From: Saccharomyces paradoxus
Lineage: Eukaryota > Ascomycota > Saccharomycetes > Saccharomycetales > Saccharomycetaceae
Direction: 5' to 3'
Length of the DNA stretch: 64,000 nucleotides
Assembly: GCF_002079055.1 (NCBI RefSeq)
Contig: NC_047488.1
Coordinates: 682,001-746,000, forward strand
This document shows positions 17,969 to 29,626 of this stretch, in pieces. The number at the start of each line of letters is the position of its first letter. Positions within the stretch are counted from its first letter, which is position 1. The position numbers were made by a program, and so were the translations under genes. A model generated the notes under the pieces. That model saw only the letters and a program-made list of their open reading frames with translations, did no database searches and had not been told where the DNA came from.

Positions 17969-19210
17969 ATGTCGACGGAGACTACAAAACCATCGCTCTC
18001 TACTACACCAGCTACTGTACTCGTTTCCCCCAATACTCTCAAGCGGAAAAAGGGTGATGACACCAGTGAGGAACAACTGGAGGCAGAGATCAAACGAGTG
18101 GCCCTGGAGGATGCTGACGGCCACTCTGGAAACGACCACGATTCCCCTGATAATGTCCCCTCTCACGTGCATTTACGAATGCTGTGCCTTGTCAAACACG
18201 CTTCACTGATAGTAGGACACAAAGGCGCCACCATATCCAGAATAAAGTCAGAAACCTCTGCCAGAATAAACGTATCAAATAACATCAGGGGTGTTCCTGA
18301 AAGAATTGTTTATGTGAGGGGTACTTGCGATGATGTGGCCAAGGCATACGGAATGATAGTGAGAGCGCTGCTAGAAGAACATGGAAGCGAAGACGGCGGA
18401 GAAGACATTGAGGTCTCCATCAACCTGCTGATTCCTCACCATCTCATGGGTTGTATAATTGGCAAGCGTGGGTCTCGATTGAGAGAAATTGAGGATTTGA
18501 GTGCAGCAAAATTATTTGCATCTCCGAATCAATTGTTGCTGTCTAACGACAGAATTTTAACCATCAACGGGGTGCCCGATGCTATCCATATCGCCACTTT
18601 CTACGTTAGTCAAACTCTGTTAAACTTTCAGATGGAATTTCCGCAGAAAAAATTGAAGAGGTCCATATATTATCAGCCTACTCAGTTCAACTCAGTGTTA
18701 ATAGACCATAGCCAAGCGAACGCCATTCTTCATCAAAGAAACCACCAATATCATCCAAACGATAAACTACTTACCTACAGACCCAACAAAAATTTACCTG
18801 TATCATCTACTTTGTTGAGTATGGCCACACCGCAGTATACCACCGCTAGCGTGGCAAACGCAACTGCTTTTCAACCAAATTTCGTTATTCCTAATGTGAC
18901 AGTCTTGGACGGGCCCCTTATCAGTCCGGGACCCAGCAACCATTTATTAATGAACTTCGTACAGCAAGAAATATTCATAGATGAGAAATTTGTGGGGAAT
19001 GTCATTGGCAAAGATGGAAAACATATAAATTCGGTCAAGGAATCCACAGGTTGTTCGATCATTATACAAGATCCTGTAGAAGGCTCTCCGGAGAGAAGGC
19101 TTACAATAAGGGGTACGTTCATGGCTTCTCAAGCTGCCATTATGTTGATTGGTAATAAAATTGAAATTGATAGATCAAATGCTGAACGTAAAAGAAGATC
19201 ACCTCTCTAA
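17969..19210 (+). CDS. PBP2: KH-domain RNA-binding protein Pbp2
   Basis: RNA-binding protein of the hnRNP K/PCBP type, known from S. cerevisiae as a Pab1-binding-protein (Pbp1) interactor with a role in telomere length. The length is 413 residues. Three KH domains are visible with their GxxG loops: LIVGHKGATISRIKSET (~residue 80), MGCIIGKRGSRLREIEDLS (~160) and VGNVIGKDGKHINSVKESTG (~345). The N-terminal ~65 residues are acidic and polar. The linker between KH2 and KH3 (~220-320) is low in complexity and rich in His, Asn, Gln and Thr. Start MSTETTKPSL at 17969. Confidence 0.95.
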   Translation: MSTETTKPSLSTTPATVLVSPNTLKRKKGDDTSEEQLEAEIKRVALEDADGHSGNDHDSPDNVPSHVHLRMLCLVKHASLIVGHKGATISRIKSETSARINVSNNIRGVPERIVYVRGTCDDVAKAYGMIVRALLEEHGSEDGGEDIEVSINLLIPHHLMGCIIGKRGSRLREIEDLSAAKLFASPNQLLLSNDRILTINGVPDAIHIATFYVSQTLLNFQMEFPQKKLKRSIYYQPTQFNSVLIDHSQANAILHQRNHQYHPNDKLLTYRPNKNLPVSSTLLSMATPQYTTASVANATAFQPNFVIPNVTVLDGPLISPGPSNHLLMNFVQQEIFIDEKFVGNVIGKDGKHINSVKESTGCSIIIQDPVEGSPERRLTIRGTFMASQAAIMLIGNKIEIDRSNAERKRRSPL

Positions 19211-19508
19211 AAGTACTGCTAGTCAAGAAAGCACATAGAAAAATGTAAAAACAAAAATAAAAAAGCAAAAAGAAACAAGGCAATAAATCGAATGAGTATA
19301 GATATATAAATATCAATAGAAATATGTACACGGAATTATTTCTTTTTGTAATAAATTGATCAAAAGATTATGTATGTATTTTTTTAGGCTCGCTACGCGC
19401 TATTGCAGCAGTTACTAGTAAATAAAGAACTCAGGAAGCATAAAACAAAAGAGCTTAAAGTTGCCAGTCAAAGAAGCTGTGAAACGAGCACAGCGTTGTA
19501 GTCACAGT

Positions 19509-19796
19509 ATGGAACATACCCTTTCACCTTTACAACAAGAAGTATTGAACAAATATAAACAGCTTTCTCTAGATCTAAAAGCTCTGGATGAAACAATAAA
19601 GCAACTAAACCACTCGCAACACCGACAACAGCACACACAGCAAGAAACTGTATCGCCAGATGAGATACTACAAGAAATGAGGGACATAGAGGTCAAGATC
19701 GGCTTAGTTGGGACATTGCTAAAAGGCAGCGTGTACTCGCTCATTTTGCAAAGAAAGCAAGAACAAGAGTCTTTGGGTAGCAATTCTAATCAGTGA
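19509..19796 (+). CDS. DAD3: DASH/Dam1 complex subunit Dad3
   Basis: Small essential subunit of the Dam1/DASH ring complex that couples kinetochores to spindle microtubules. The ATG at 19509 gives 95 residues starting [20 protein letters not shown]; the frame beyond it reaches back only to a TTG at 19461. The protein is almost entirely helical and coiled-coil-like, with a Gln/His-rich middle ([12 protein letters not shown]) and the conserved block [21 protein letters not shown]. cerevisiae Dad3 is 94 residues; the one-residue difference is at the very C-terminus (GSNSNQ). It lies 298 bp after PBP2. Confidence 0.95.
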   Translation: MEHTLSPLQQEVLNKYKQLSLDLKALDETIKQLNHSQHRQQHTQQETVSPDEILQEMRDIEVKIGLVGTLLKGSVYSLILQRKQEQESLGSNSNQ

Positions 19797-19966
19797 TCTG
19801 GTGCGAGGAATTGTTCCTGATGCCTTATTTTTTTACAGCACACTACATTGCGCTGTGAGTTGTAATAATATAGTATATATATGCTAATTAAAAAGAAACA
19901 TGATTCAAACTTAAGGTGCATTACGAAGTAAGAAATACACATAACAATATATATATATATATGTAC

Positions 19967-21121
19967 TTAAATTGTATAAATGACAATCTTACCATCTAGT
20001 CCACAAGAGGAAACTTGAGTGATTTGGCCGTTGGATACTGCGAAAGGTCTTAGTTCCACAATGGCATTTTCATGTGCGCTTTCTTGGACATCTGTGCTAA
20101 CTTTACCCTTTAAGTCTAATTCTTTGAACTTCCTCAATGCGGAAATACCAAAAGTTGAACCTTCATCATCATTACCACTTAGCTCGTTAGTGTTGCCTGA
20201 TCCGGTCAAGGTTGAAGACTTGCCATTGTCAGATTTATCTAGGTTCTTCGCAAATTTCCAGCCTTCAGAGGCTTCGCTGAATAATACCGGATGACAAGAG
20301 TACCCCCCGCAAATAATCTCGTGGTCGTTGATCCACACTAGTGATCTGTATGGTAACCCCTCCGGAGCATTGACACATTGCACTGGAGATTGGTAATCGA
20401 CAACATTCAAAGTACCATCATGCGCTACATAAGCAATTCTTTCCATTTGACTTCTCCATTCAACATCATGGATATAAGAACCCTGATACCATTCCCTGAT
20501 CAAACAACCAAAAGGGAATTTCTGGCCCCAGGGTGATCCGGCGACGGATTCCTTGGAATCCAAACCCTTGATGAACCCACTGAAAACACGCATAAACCCA
20601 TCAGTACCACCAGCAGCTAATAGCACTCCATTGGAGTGCCAAGACAGGCAATTGATAGTAGATTTGATGGGTTTCTTGATGTGCTTGGATACCCACCAAT
20701 TATTCTCGTGCTCGTAATAACAAACGGCAATTATTCTAGCACTGGACCCAACCGCAAACTTATAACCGTTTGGTGCCCATGTAACTGAAGTAGCTGCTCT
20801 GTTAATACGTAGAAGCACTAAAGTGGGCTTGTATGTCCCATCACTCAATGGCTCCCAAACGTAAGCATTACGGTCTTGGGAGCAAGTAACAATACGGCCA
20901 TGTATCGAAATGTCCACAGCGGTAATAGTTTTATCATGATCTTTCAAGGTGGCGAATAAAACTGGAGAGGAGTTGTTTGAAACTCTATACACAAGACAAT
21001 CTGTTTCGCACGTAACGGCTAAAACAGATTTATCTTGAGAAAAGCAATGGGAATAAATTGGCGCCTTGACCAATTTATAGACGGCAACAACAGACTTGTC
21101 TTTAGAATTGGAAAAAGACAT
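19967..21121 (-). CDS. ARC40: Arp2/3 complex subunit Arc40 (ARPC1), WD40 protein
   Basis: WD40 subunit of the Arp2/3 actin-nucleating complex, needed for cortical actin patches and endocytosis. The start at 21121 (MSFSNSKDKSVVAVYKLVKA) gives 384 residues, the S. cerevisiae length. The frame stays open upstream and has an ATG at 21310 that would add 63 residues. I prefer the shorter form on family length and because the extension lies in the shared promoter with VHC1. Repeats of the GH-WD type are visible, for example AVDISIHGRIVTCSQDRNAYVW and CLSWHSNGVLLAAGGTDGFMRVF. The insert around residues 300-345 is Ser/Asp-rich. Confidence 0.95.
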   Translation of the reverse strand: MSFSNSKDKSVVAVYKLVKAPIYSHCFSQDKSVLAVTCETDCLVYRVSNNSSPVLFATLKDHDKTITAVDISIHGRIVTCSQDRNAYVWEPLSDGTYKPTLVLLRINRAATSVTWAPNGYKFAVGSSARIIAVCYYEHENNWWVSKHIKKPIKSTINCLSWHSNGVLLAAGGTDGFMRVFSGFIKGLDSKESVAGSPWGQKFPFGCLIREWYQGSYIHDVEWRSQMERIAYVAHDGTLNVVDYQSPVQCVNAPEGLPYRSLVWINDHEIICGGYSCHPVLFSEASEGWKFAKNLDKSDNGKSSTLTGSGNTNELSGNDDEGSTFGISALRKFKELDLKGKVSTDVQESAHENAIVELRPFAVSNGQITQVSSCGLDGKIVIYTI

Positions 21122-21429
21122 TAGGAGACTCTCGACTAATATACTTTTGATTTTGTTTACTTTTCCTTTTTTCTCTTTGTTTCTTGTCTGGAAGCTTTCT
21201 CGACTAAAATTGCACTTATTTGACCCTTTTTCATTATAGGCAAAGCGCGGGCGGGTGACAAGAAGATTCGATAATTGTGCAACTGATAACGAAGGATTTA
21301 TTATCAACATTGTTGTTAAAGAGTAACATAGAGATCTAAGAAATGACTGTGTTTGTTACCGAAGGAGTGATAGAGATAGTGTTTTTGTTAGCCAATTCTC
21401 TTTTAGAATAGGCTTCCCCTGTAGAATTA
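21122..21429. promoter_or_regulatory. Divergent promoter ARC40 / VHC1
   Basis: 308 bp between divergent starts. A GC-rich stretch GCGCGGGCGGGTGA occurs near 21244-21258. No exact factor consensus is called. Confidence 0.4.
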
Positions 21430-24400
21430 ATGGTTAGTAGGTTTTATCAGATCCCAGGTACACATCGGCCACCATCGGCAATATCTTCTTCAAATGAATC
21501 GTCTTCACTGTTGTCTGCTAGACGAATAAGTCAAACATATTTCAATTATCAGGCGACCCCTGAATGCCAAAAAGTTTCTTCCAGATATGATCCCGATAAT
21601 CCAAACAAGGACAAGTTAGGAACATACGGTGGAGTGTTTGTGCCTACTGCATTGAATGTATTGTCTATCCTTATGTTTCTTCGTTTTGGCTTCATTCTGG
21701 GTCAGTTAGGCATTATATGCACCATCGGTCTTCTGTTGTTGAGTTACACCATTAATCTTCTCACGACGCTAAGTATATCTGCTATATCTACAAACGGGAC
21801 TGTTAGGGGAGGGGGTGCCTACTATATGATTTCAAGAAGTTTAGGGCCTGAATTTGGTGGATCTATTGGGCTTGTTTTTTTTCTGGGGCAGGTGTTTAAC
21901 GCAGGTATGAATGCAGTGGGTATTATCGAACCTCTGCTTTATAACTTGGGATATTCTGGCCAAGGCGAGCCTCCTGCGGCTTTGGGGGAGTTACTACCGA
22001 GAGGTCATTGGTACGAATTTACATATGCCACAATAATACTTTTCCTATGTTTTTCTGTGGCTTTTGTTGGCTCGCAAACAGTGTCAAGAGCAGGGAACAT
22101 TCTTTTTTTGGTACTAGCTGCTTCTATATTTTCCATCCCATTGTCTGCGCTGATTAGGTCACCGTTCGTTGAAGGCGGTATCAGTTATACCGGCCCTGCA
22201 TGGCAAACCTTCCATGACAACCTCTTCCCTCACTTGACAAAGGGTGCAGCAGGTTCCCTACTCAAAGGTAAGGAGACATTCAATGATTTATTTGGGGTTT
22301 TCTTTCCCGCTACTGCTGGTATATTTGCGGGCGCAGGAATGTCAAGCGAATTAAGAAAACCTTCCAAATCCATTCCTAAGGGCACTTTATGGGGTTTACT
22401 ATTCACCTTTATCTGTTATGCTGTTGTTGTCTTCTCCATGGGTTGTTCCATTCCAAGAAAATCATTATATGGTGAAGTGCAGATTATACAGACGATCAGT
22501 TCCGTCCAGTGGGTTATATTTATGGGTGAAATGGCCACATCTCTTTTCTCCATCATTGTAGGGATGCTTGGAGCTGCTTATGTGCTAGAAGCCATTGCAA
22601 AGGATAACATTATTCCAGGTTTGGAGATTTTTGCTGATAAACCGTTATATTCATTGATTTTTACTTGGATTCTGACGCAGCTATGTTTGTTTTCAGATGT
22701 CAATAAGATTGCCACCTTTATCACCATGACATTCTTGATGACATTCGTGGTCATGAATTTGGCGTGCTTCCTGTTAGGTATTTCATCAGCTCCAAATTTT
22801 AGGCCCTCTTTCAAGTACTTCAACAGATATACCACAGCAGCCGGCGCATTACTTTCTGTTGTTGCAATGTTAATTGTTGATGGCATTTCAGCATCTGTTC
22901 TGTTTTTGGCTATGATTTTGCTTTTCTTATTTATTCATTACTTTTCACCACCGAAATCTTGGGGTGATGTGTCGCAAAGTTTAATCTATCATCAAGTAAG
23001 AAAATATTTACTTCGCCTGCGTCAAGACAATATTAAATACTGGAGGCCTCAAATATTGCTATTTGTAGATAACCCAAGGACGAGCTGGAACTTGATAAGG
23101 TTTTGCAATCATTTGAAAAAAGGTGGTTTGTATATCTTAGGCCATGTAGCGGTAACTGCGGATTTTCCGAAACAATTAAATGAACTAAAAACCCAACAAA
23201 AGGCTTGGATGAAGATCAGAGACATGGCAGCAATAAAGGCCTTTGTCCAAGTTGGGACTGGTCCCTCCCTTATATGGGGAATCAGGAATGTTTTTATTGG
23301 TTCAGGATTGGGAGGTATGAAACCAAACATTACCGTTGTTGGTTTCTTTGACCTCGAAAATTATAGAAAGCACAGGCCACAAAATAGCAACAACAATACC
23401 AATCAGAAACCGGTAGAAATAAAAGCTACCGTGCCAGGTAGCTCATGCTCTGATATTAGAATCAATGTTCCATTGCCTACAGATGAGTGTAAAAATGAAA
23501 CCAAAGTTAACGTACAACAATGGGTTCAAATTGTTGAAGATCTATCACTGATGCAATCCAATATTGCCATAGCGCATGGATTCAAGAATTTAGAGATACC
23601 AAACAAAAGGGACCGTTGTTTTCCAAAAAAAACTATAGATCTTTATCCCATTCAAATGTGCGGAAAAGTTGAGGCAAAGGGTGATCAACCTGCGTCTATC
23701 ACTACTAACTTTGATACTTATACACTTATACTACAATTGGCTGCCATTTTGATAACTGTTCCTGAATGGAAGCACACGCACTCGCTTCGAGTTATTTTAT
23801 TTGTTGAACAAGAATATCACAGAACGAACGAAGTTCAGCGAATGAAAAAATTATTACAGGTTCTAAGAATCGATGCGGAAGTTCTGGTAGTGTCTCTGGA
23901 TCAATTCAGAGTATACAACACAATTGTGAAGGGAGACCCAATCGTGTTCGATTATGTCAACTCGAAATTGGCTGATAATGAATGGTGGAAAGATTTGGTT
24001 GAAGCTCGTGATACATTGAAACCAAAGCGGAGATTTTCAACTATTGAATCTCAAACGATAGCAAGGCAATTTACACAATCGAGAAAATATACTTCTGGAG
24101 TTCAGAAATTGGGTGTCTCATTTACAATGAATGCGAGCATGCCGACTAACCGCATTGATACTCCATGTGAGAGTGAGGATTCTGATTTGGATACAGATCT
24201 TACATCAATCCGCGATGCCTTCTCAGCATCGACTAACGTTCCAGTAGGTAAGGATTTAACGACTAGATCGAAGACTGGTTCCGACAGAACAAACTTGCTC
24301 GTAAAGAATTTACAAAGTGATGTGTCAACACAATCATTAAGGCCCGTTTTCTCGAGTAATACTTTGCCAAGGACGAGAGTCGTGGAAGATGGTACCGGTG

Positions 24401-24780
24401 AACAGCCAACCCTGATCCCAATTGCCGAACCGGATCTCTCAAATGGGAACGGTATCGGGAACGGAAACAAATCAAAGAAACCTGTTCTTCCCGAATTATC
24501 ACCCTGTTGTTCTAAAGATAGTCTAGTTACAGCAATGCAAAATTTAGGTTTTAATGATCTTCCAAGTACTGCTCAACATTTGATCCTGAACGATATGATG
24601 ACACAAATGTCAAGGAGTTCGGATTTGATCTTTTCAACGCTACCGATTCCAGCCCTTGGAACACATGAAGATCATGATGCAAGTTTACAATATGTCGAAG
24701 ACTTGGATATTTGGTTGGAAGGTTTACCGCCATGCATGTTAATCAATTCGCAAACCATGACTGTAACTACTGCATTATAG
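21430..24780 (+). CDS. VHC1: Vacuolar cation-chloride cotransporter Vhc1
   Basis: The single yeast member of the cation-chloride cotransporter (SLC12) family, located in the vacuolar membrane and moving K+ and Cl- into the vacuole. It has 1116 residues against about 1120 in S. cerevisiae. The hallmark entry into TM1 reads [20 protein letters not shown] then [13 protein letters not shown] (~residues 65-95). The TM2 region contains [20 protein letters not shown]. About twelve hydrophobic segments occupy residues ~70-510. A long cytosolic C-terminal domain follows, with [20 protein letters not shown] and the [16 protein letters not shown] segment near the end. The region ~870-1010 is Ser/Thr-rich and variable. 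No break is seen. Confidence 0.96.
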   Translation: MVSRFYQIPGTHRPPSAISSSNESSSLLSARRISQTYFNYQATPECQKVSSRYDPDNPNKDKLGTYGGVFVPTALNVLSILMFLRFGFILGQLGIICTIGLLLLSYTINLLTTLSISAISTNGTVRGGGAYYMISRSLGPEFGGSIGLVFFLGQVFNAGMNAVGIIEPLLYNLGYSGQGEPPAALGELLPRGHWYEFTYATIILFLCFSVAFVGSQTVSRAGNILFLVLAASIFSIPLSALIRSPFVEGGISYTGPAWQTFHDNLFPHLTKGAAGSLLKGKETFNDLFGVFFPATAGIFAGAGMSSELRKPSKSIPKGTLWGLLFTFICYAVVVFSMGCSIPRKSLYGEVQIIQTISSVQWVIFMGEMATSLFSIIVGMLGAAYVLEAIAKDNIIPGLEIFADKPLYSLIFTWILTQLCLFSDVNKIATFITMTFLMTFVVMNLACFLLGISSAPNFRPSFKYFNRYTTAAGALLSVVAMLIVDGISASVLFLAMILLFLFIHYFSPPKSWGDVSQSLIYHQVRKYLLRLRQDNIKYWRPQILLFVDNPRTSWNLIRFCNHLKKGGLYILGHVAVTADFPKQLNELKTQQKAWMKIRDMAAIKAFVQVGTGPSLIWGIRNVFIGSGLGGMKPNITVVGFFDLENYRKHRPQNSNNNTNQKPVEIKATVPGSSCSDIRINVPLPTDECKNETKVNVQQWVQIVEDLSLMQSNIAIAHGFKNLEIPNKRDRCFPKKTIDLYPIQMCGKVEAKGDQPASITTNFDTYTLILQLAAILITVPEWKHTHSLRVILFVEQEYHRTNEVQRMKKLLQVLRIDAEVLVVSLDQFRVYNTIVKGDPIVFDYVNSKLADNEWWKDLVEARDTLKPKRRFSTIESQTIARQFTQSRKYTSGVQKLGVSFTMNASMPTNRIDTPCESEDSDLDTDLTSIRDAFSASTNVPVGKDLTTRSKTGSDRTNLLVKNLQSDVSTQSLRPVFSSNTLPRTRVVEDGTGEQPTLIPIAEPDLSNGNGIGNGNKSKKPVLPELSPCCSKDSLVTAMQNLGFNDLPSTAQHLILNDMMTQMSRSSDLIFSTLPIPALGTHEDHDASLQYVEDLDIWLEGLPPCMLINSQTMTVTTAL

Positions 24781-24899
24781 AATAACACATATATTGGTAT
24801 GCATTTTCCCAGGTCTTATTTACTAGATATATAAATTTTGTAATACGGCCGAAATACAGATGCTTCATAATGGGGTTATTGTTTCTATTCAATTTTCTT

Positions 24900-26237
<1,338 letters not shown>

Positions 26238-26340
26238 TTAACTCGTCGCCACAATACCTGACACACTAATCGAAGAAAGTTCTGTGTGAAATACTACAAT
26301 AATAAATCTTTAAATTCATGTTGGACCTCTTGATTTACCA

Positions 26341-26348
26341 TTACCCGG
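26341..26348 (+). promoter_or_regulatory. Reb1-type site in the ABD1/PRP5 divergent promoter
   Basis: TTACCCGG, an exact Reb1 core, lies midway between the two start codons (about 131 bp from ABD1 and 135 bp from PRP5), the usual place for a factor that opens a shared nucleosome-free region. Confidence 0.65.
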
Positions 26349-26482
26349 ATTCAATAAATTAATTAAAGTCACATAGAGTAGATGAACTGAACTAAAGGTG
26401 TCAAAGTTTTTCATAATATAATACAGCGTCAAATGATCCAAAAAGGGAAATCATATTTCTGTTGCTTGGGTTTGTTTGAGGT

Positions 26483-29035
26483 ATGGAAACTATTGATTCG
26501 AAGCAAAATATTAATAGGGAGTCTTTATTGGAGGAAAGGAGAAAAAAATTAGCAAAATGGAAACAAAAAAAAGCACAATTTGATGCTCAGAAAGAGAATC
26601 AAACTTCACGCAATAACATTGTTACTAACAGTTTAGGGGCTCAGCGGACTGCTGACAAGTTTACGGAAAGACAAGAACAAGTAAAAGAAAAGCTCCGGAA
26701 AAGAAAAAATGAATTTGGAAAGCCTGACGAGCGTATGTCGGTTAAGCCCTCGAAGAAAAAGTCAAAGAGAAATAAGGTGAGGGAGAAAATATCCTTCGAT
26801 TTTAGTGATGACGATGATGCTAAAATAGGACATGCTTTTCGATCGAAGGAGCACCTTCAGAAAGTAGCAGAACATGATGATGAAAAAGATCCACTTGATG
26901 AGTTTATGACATCATTAAAGGAGGGAGAGGTTAGTACTATCAAAAGCACGTACGACAGAGGTGACATTCTTGATGTAGAGGATCAACTAGTTGCACTTGA
27001 GGGAGCCGATGACGAGAATGTTGAGGATAATACGGATAGTTCTAACATAGCGAAAATTGCTAAACTGAAAGCAAAAAAACGTGTAAAGCAAATTTATTAC
27101 TCCCCAGAAGAGCTTGAACCATTCCAAAAAAACTTTTATATAGAATCTGAAACTATTTCCTCAATGACAGAGGTAGAAGTTGAGGAGCTCAGACTCAGTC
27201 TGGATAATATCAAAATAAAGGGAACAGGGTGCCCCAAACCAGTTACAAAGTGGTCACAATTGGGACTCTCAACGGATACTATGATTTTAATTACAGAAAA
27301 GTTACGCTTTGGCTCCTTAACACCTATTCAATCTCAGGCGCTCCCCGCTATCATGTCAGGCCGTGATGTCATAGGAATATCGAAAACTGGCTCCGGTAAG
27401 ACCATCTCCTATCTTTTACCGTTGCTAAGACAAGTTAAGGCTCAACGACCATTGTCAAAGCACGAAACAGGACCGATGGGTTTAGTTCTGGCCCCAACTA
27501 GAGAGCTAGCTTTACAAATACATGAAGAAGTCACTAAATTTACAGGAGCAGATGCATCCATTAGATCCGTATGCTGTACGGGTGGTTCTGAAATGAAGAA
27601 GCAGATCACTGAGCTTAAAAGAGGTGCTGAGATTGTTGTTGCCACACCTGGTCGATTTATTGATCTATTAACTCTAAATGATGGGAAATTACTCAGTACT
27701 AAAAGAATAACGTTTGTAATAATGGACGAAGCAGACAGGTTGTTCGATTTAGGTTTTGAACCTCAAATCACCCAAATCATGAAAACTGTTCGACCGGATA
27801 AGCAGTGCGTTCTATTCAGTGCAACTTTTCCGAACAAACTACGCAGTTTTGCTGTAAGAGTTTTACAATCTCCAATATCTATTACGATCAATTCAAAGGG
27901 ACTGGTAAACGAAAACGTGAAACAAAAGTTTAAGATATGCCATTCAGAAGATGAAAAATTTGATAATCTATTACAGCTTATCCATGGGCGCAGTGAATTT
28001 GTTGACGAAGTTCAAACTGAAGTTGACGGAGAGTCAAGTGATGTTGAGGAAGTTGATGCTAAAGCCATTATATTCGTATCAAGTCAGCAGATATGTGACT
28101 TTATTTCAAAAAAGCTGTTGAATGCTGGAATCGCGACTTGCACTATTCATGCAGGTAAGCCATATCAAGAAAGGCTTATGAATTTAGAGAAGTTCAAAAG
28201 AGAAAAGAACAGTATTCTTCTCTGTACGGAGGTTCTTTCAAGAGGTTTAAATGTTCCTGAAGTGTCAGTGGTTATTATTTATAATGCCGTAAAAACTTTT
28301 GCGCAATATGTTCATACCACTGGAAGAACTGCCAGAGGAAGTCGCTCAGGCACTGCCATTACGCTCCTGTTGCATGATGAATTGTCAGGTGCTTATATAT
28401 TGAGCAAATCCATGCGTGACGATGAATTGAAAGCTTCAGATCCTCTACAAGTAAAAGAACTTCACGAAATGAGTGGCAAATTTGAATTCGGTATGAAAAA
28501 GGGTAAGTTTAGGTTGTCGCAAGGGTTCGGCGGCAAAGGACTTGAGAATATTAAAAGTAAAAGAGAGGAAGCTCAAAATACTGATTTGGAACTAGAAAAA
28601 GGTGACAAGAAGAGCGATGAACTGGAAAAGAAAAATAACAATCTTCGTGCAGAACATGACAATGAGCCTGAGTCATCTGCACTAATTCCGAAACTCAAGT
28701 ATGAATTGTTCAAAGAGCCCACGACAGACGGGACACTTATCTTTTACGCCAAGGTTCATATTAATGATTTGCCCCAAATTGTGAGATGGGAAGCGACAAA
28801 GAACACGACCTTATTATTTATCAAGCACGAAACCGGATGTAGTATAACCAACAAGGGTAAATTTTACCCTGAAGGAAAGGAGCCAAAGAATGAAACCGAT
28901 GAGCCGAAACTTTACTTATTGATCGAAGGCCAAGATGAGAAAGACATACAATTAAGTATTGAGTTGCTGGAGCAAAAAGTCAAGGAGGGAGTTATAAAGG
29001 CTGCAAGCTTGTCTCTGAAGAGTACGAAGTACTAA
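26483..29035 (+). CDS. PRP5: DEAD-box RNA helicase Prp5
   Basis: RNA-dependent ATPase that remodels U2 snRNP and proofreads branch-site pairing during prespliceosome formation. It has 850 residues against 849 in S. cerevisiae. The N-terminal ~270 residues are charged and include the DPLD motif ([10 protein letters not shown], ~residues 134-143) known to contact SF3b. The helicase core shows the Q motif ([15 protein letters not shown]), motif I SKTGSGKT (~300), motif [16 protein letters not shown] (~412), SAT (~446), and the C-terminal motifs around [13 protein letters not shown] and HTTGRTARG. The yeast form has SAT-GLN variations handled by U2 fidelity, which I cannot judge here. The gene is intact. 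LSR1, encoding its RNA partner, lies 10 kb away. Confidence 0.97.
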   Translation: METIDSKQNINRESLLEERRKKLAKWKQKKAQFDAQKENQTSRNNIVTNSLGAQRTADKFTERQEQVKEKLRKRKNEFGKPDERMSVKPSKKKSKRNKVREKISFDFSDDDDAKIGHAFRSKEHLQKVAEHDDEKDPLDEFMTSLKEGEVSTIKSTYDRGDILDVEDQLVALEGADDENVEDNTDSSNIAKIAKLKAKKRVKQIYYSPEELEPFQKNFYIESETISSMTEVEVEELRLSLDNIKIKGTGCPKPVTKWSQLGLSTDTMILITEKLRFGSLTPIQSQALPAIMSGRDVIGISKTGSGKTISYLLPLLRQVKAQRPLSKHETGPMGLVLAPTRELALQIHEEVTKFTGADASIRSVCCTGGSEMKKQITELKRGAEIVVATPGRFIDLLTLNDGKLLSTKRITFVIMDEADRLFDLGFEPQITQIMKTVRPDKQCVLFSATFPNKLRSFAVRVLQSPISITINSKGLVNENVKQKFKICHSEDEKFDNLLQLIHGRSEFVDEVQTEVDGESSDVEEVDAKAIIFVSSQQICDFISKKLLNAGIATCTIHAGKPYQERLMNLEKFKREKNSILLCTEVLSRGLNVPEVSVVIIYNAVKTFAQYVHTTGRTARGSRSGTAITLLLHDELSGAYILSKSMRDDELKASDPLQVKELHEMSGKFEFGMKKGKFRLSQGFGGKGLENIKSKREEAQNTDLELEKGDKKSDELEKKNNNLRAEHDNEPESSALIPKLKYELFKEPTTDGTLIFYAKVHINDLPQIVRWEATKNTTLLFIKHETGCSITNKGKFYPEGKEPKNETDEPKLYLLIEGQDEKDIQLSIELLEQKVKEGVIKAASLSLKSTKY

Positions 29036-29626
29036 TTTTGGAAATTAACGCAGTTTATGGAGCTATATACTTTCTTCTGGAAATGTGGGAAAGTTTTCAG
29101 GGTGGTAATTTAAAGCATATTCAACCATAAAAAAAAAAAGAGTATTATTAGGAAAAATAAAAAACAAAATAATATATAATATATGATGTAAAAAAAGATT
29201 TTGAAATTTTTATCGATTCGAATAAAATGGAATTTATAAAATTGGAAAAAAGTCAATGAGAATTCATAGGATATAATGAACGGTAGATGCTTTGAAAAAG
29301 ATAAATTATTAAAAGAGGAAAATAAAAGCGGAAAAGCAGATAAAACAAAACATGGAATAAAAGTAACTTCAAAAAAATTTATCAAGAAAATGGTAGGCTT
29401 GAAGAATATAATAATAATTTTTTGTTTGGTTTGAGATGTGATATGACAAATAAAAAATAATGAAATAACGATAAAAATAAGGAGGGGAAAATCTGATAAT
29501 CGAATAATAATATTAATAATGGTGAGTTTATCACATCAATTCATAGGGAATATAAATTTGAAATTGTTTACTCTTCTTTCTTTTTTGTTCTGGAGAAAGA
29601 AGGTGGAAAGTGAAAGGATATTAACT
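29036..29626. other. AT-rich convergent intergenic region PRP5 / YBR238C
   Basis: 591 bp between convergent 3' ends, very A-rich on the plus strand. I looked for ARS consensus matches and found only imperfect ones. No gene, tRNA or repeat unit is seen; open frames here are AT-driven. Confidence 0.55.
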
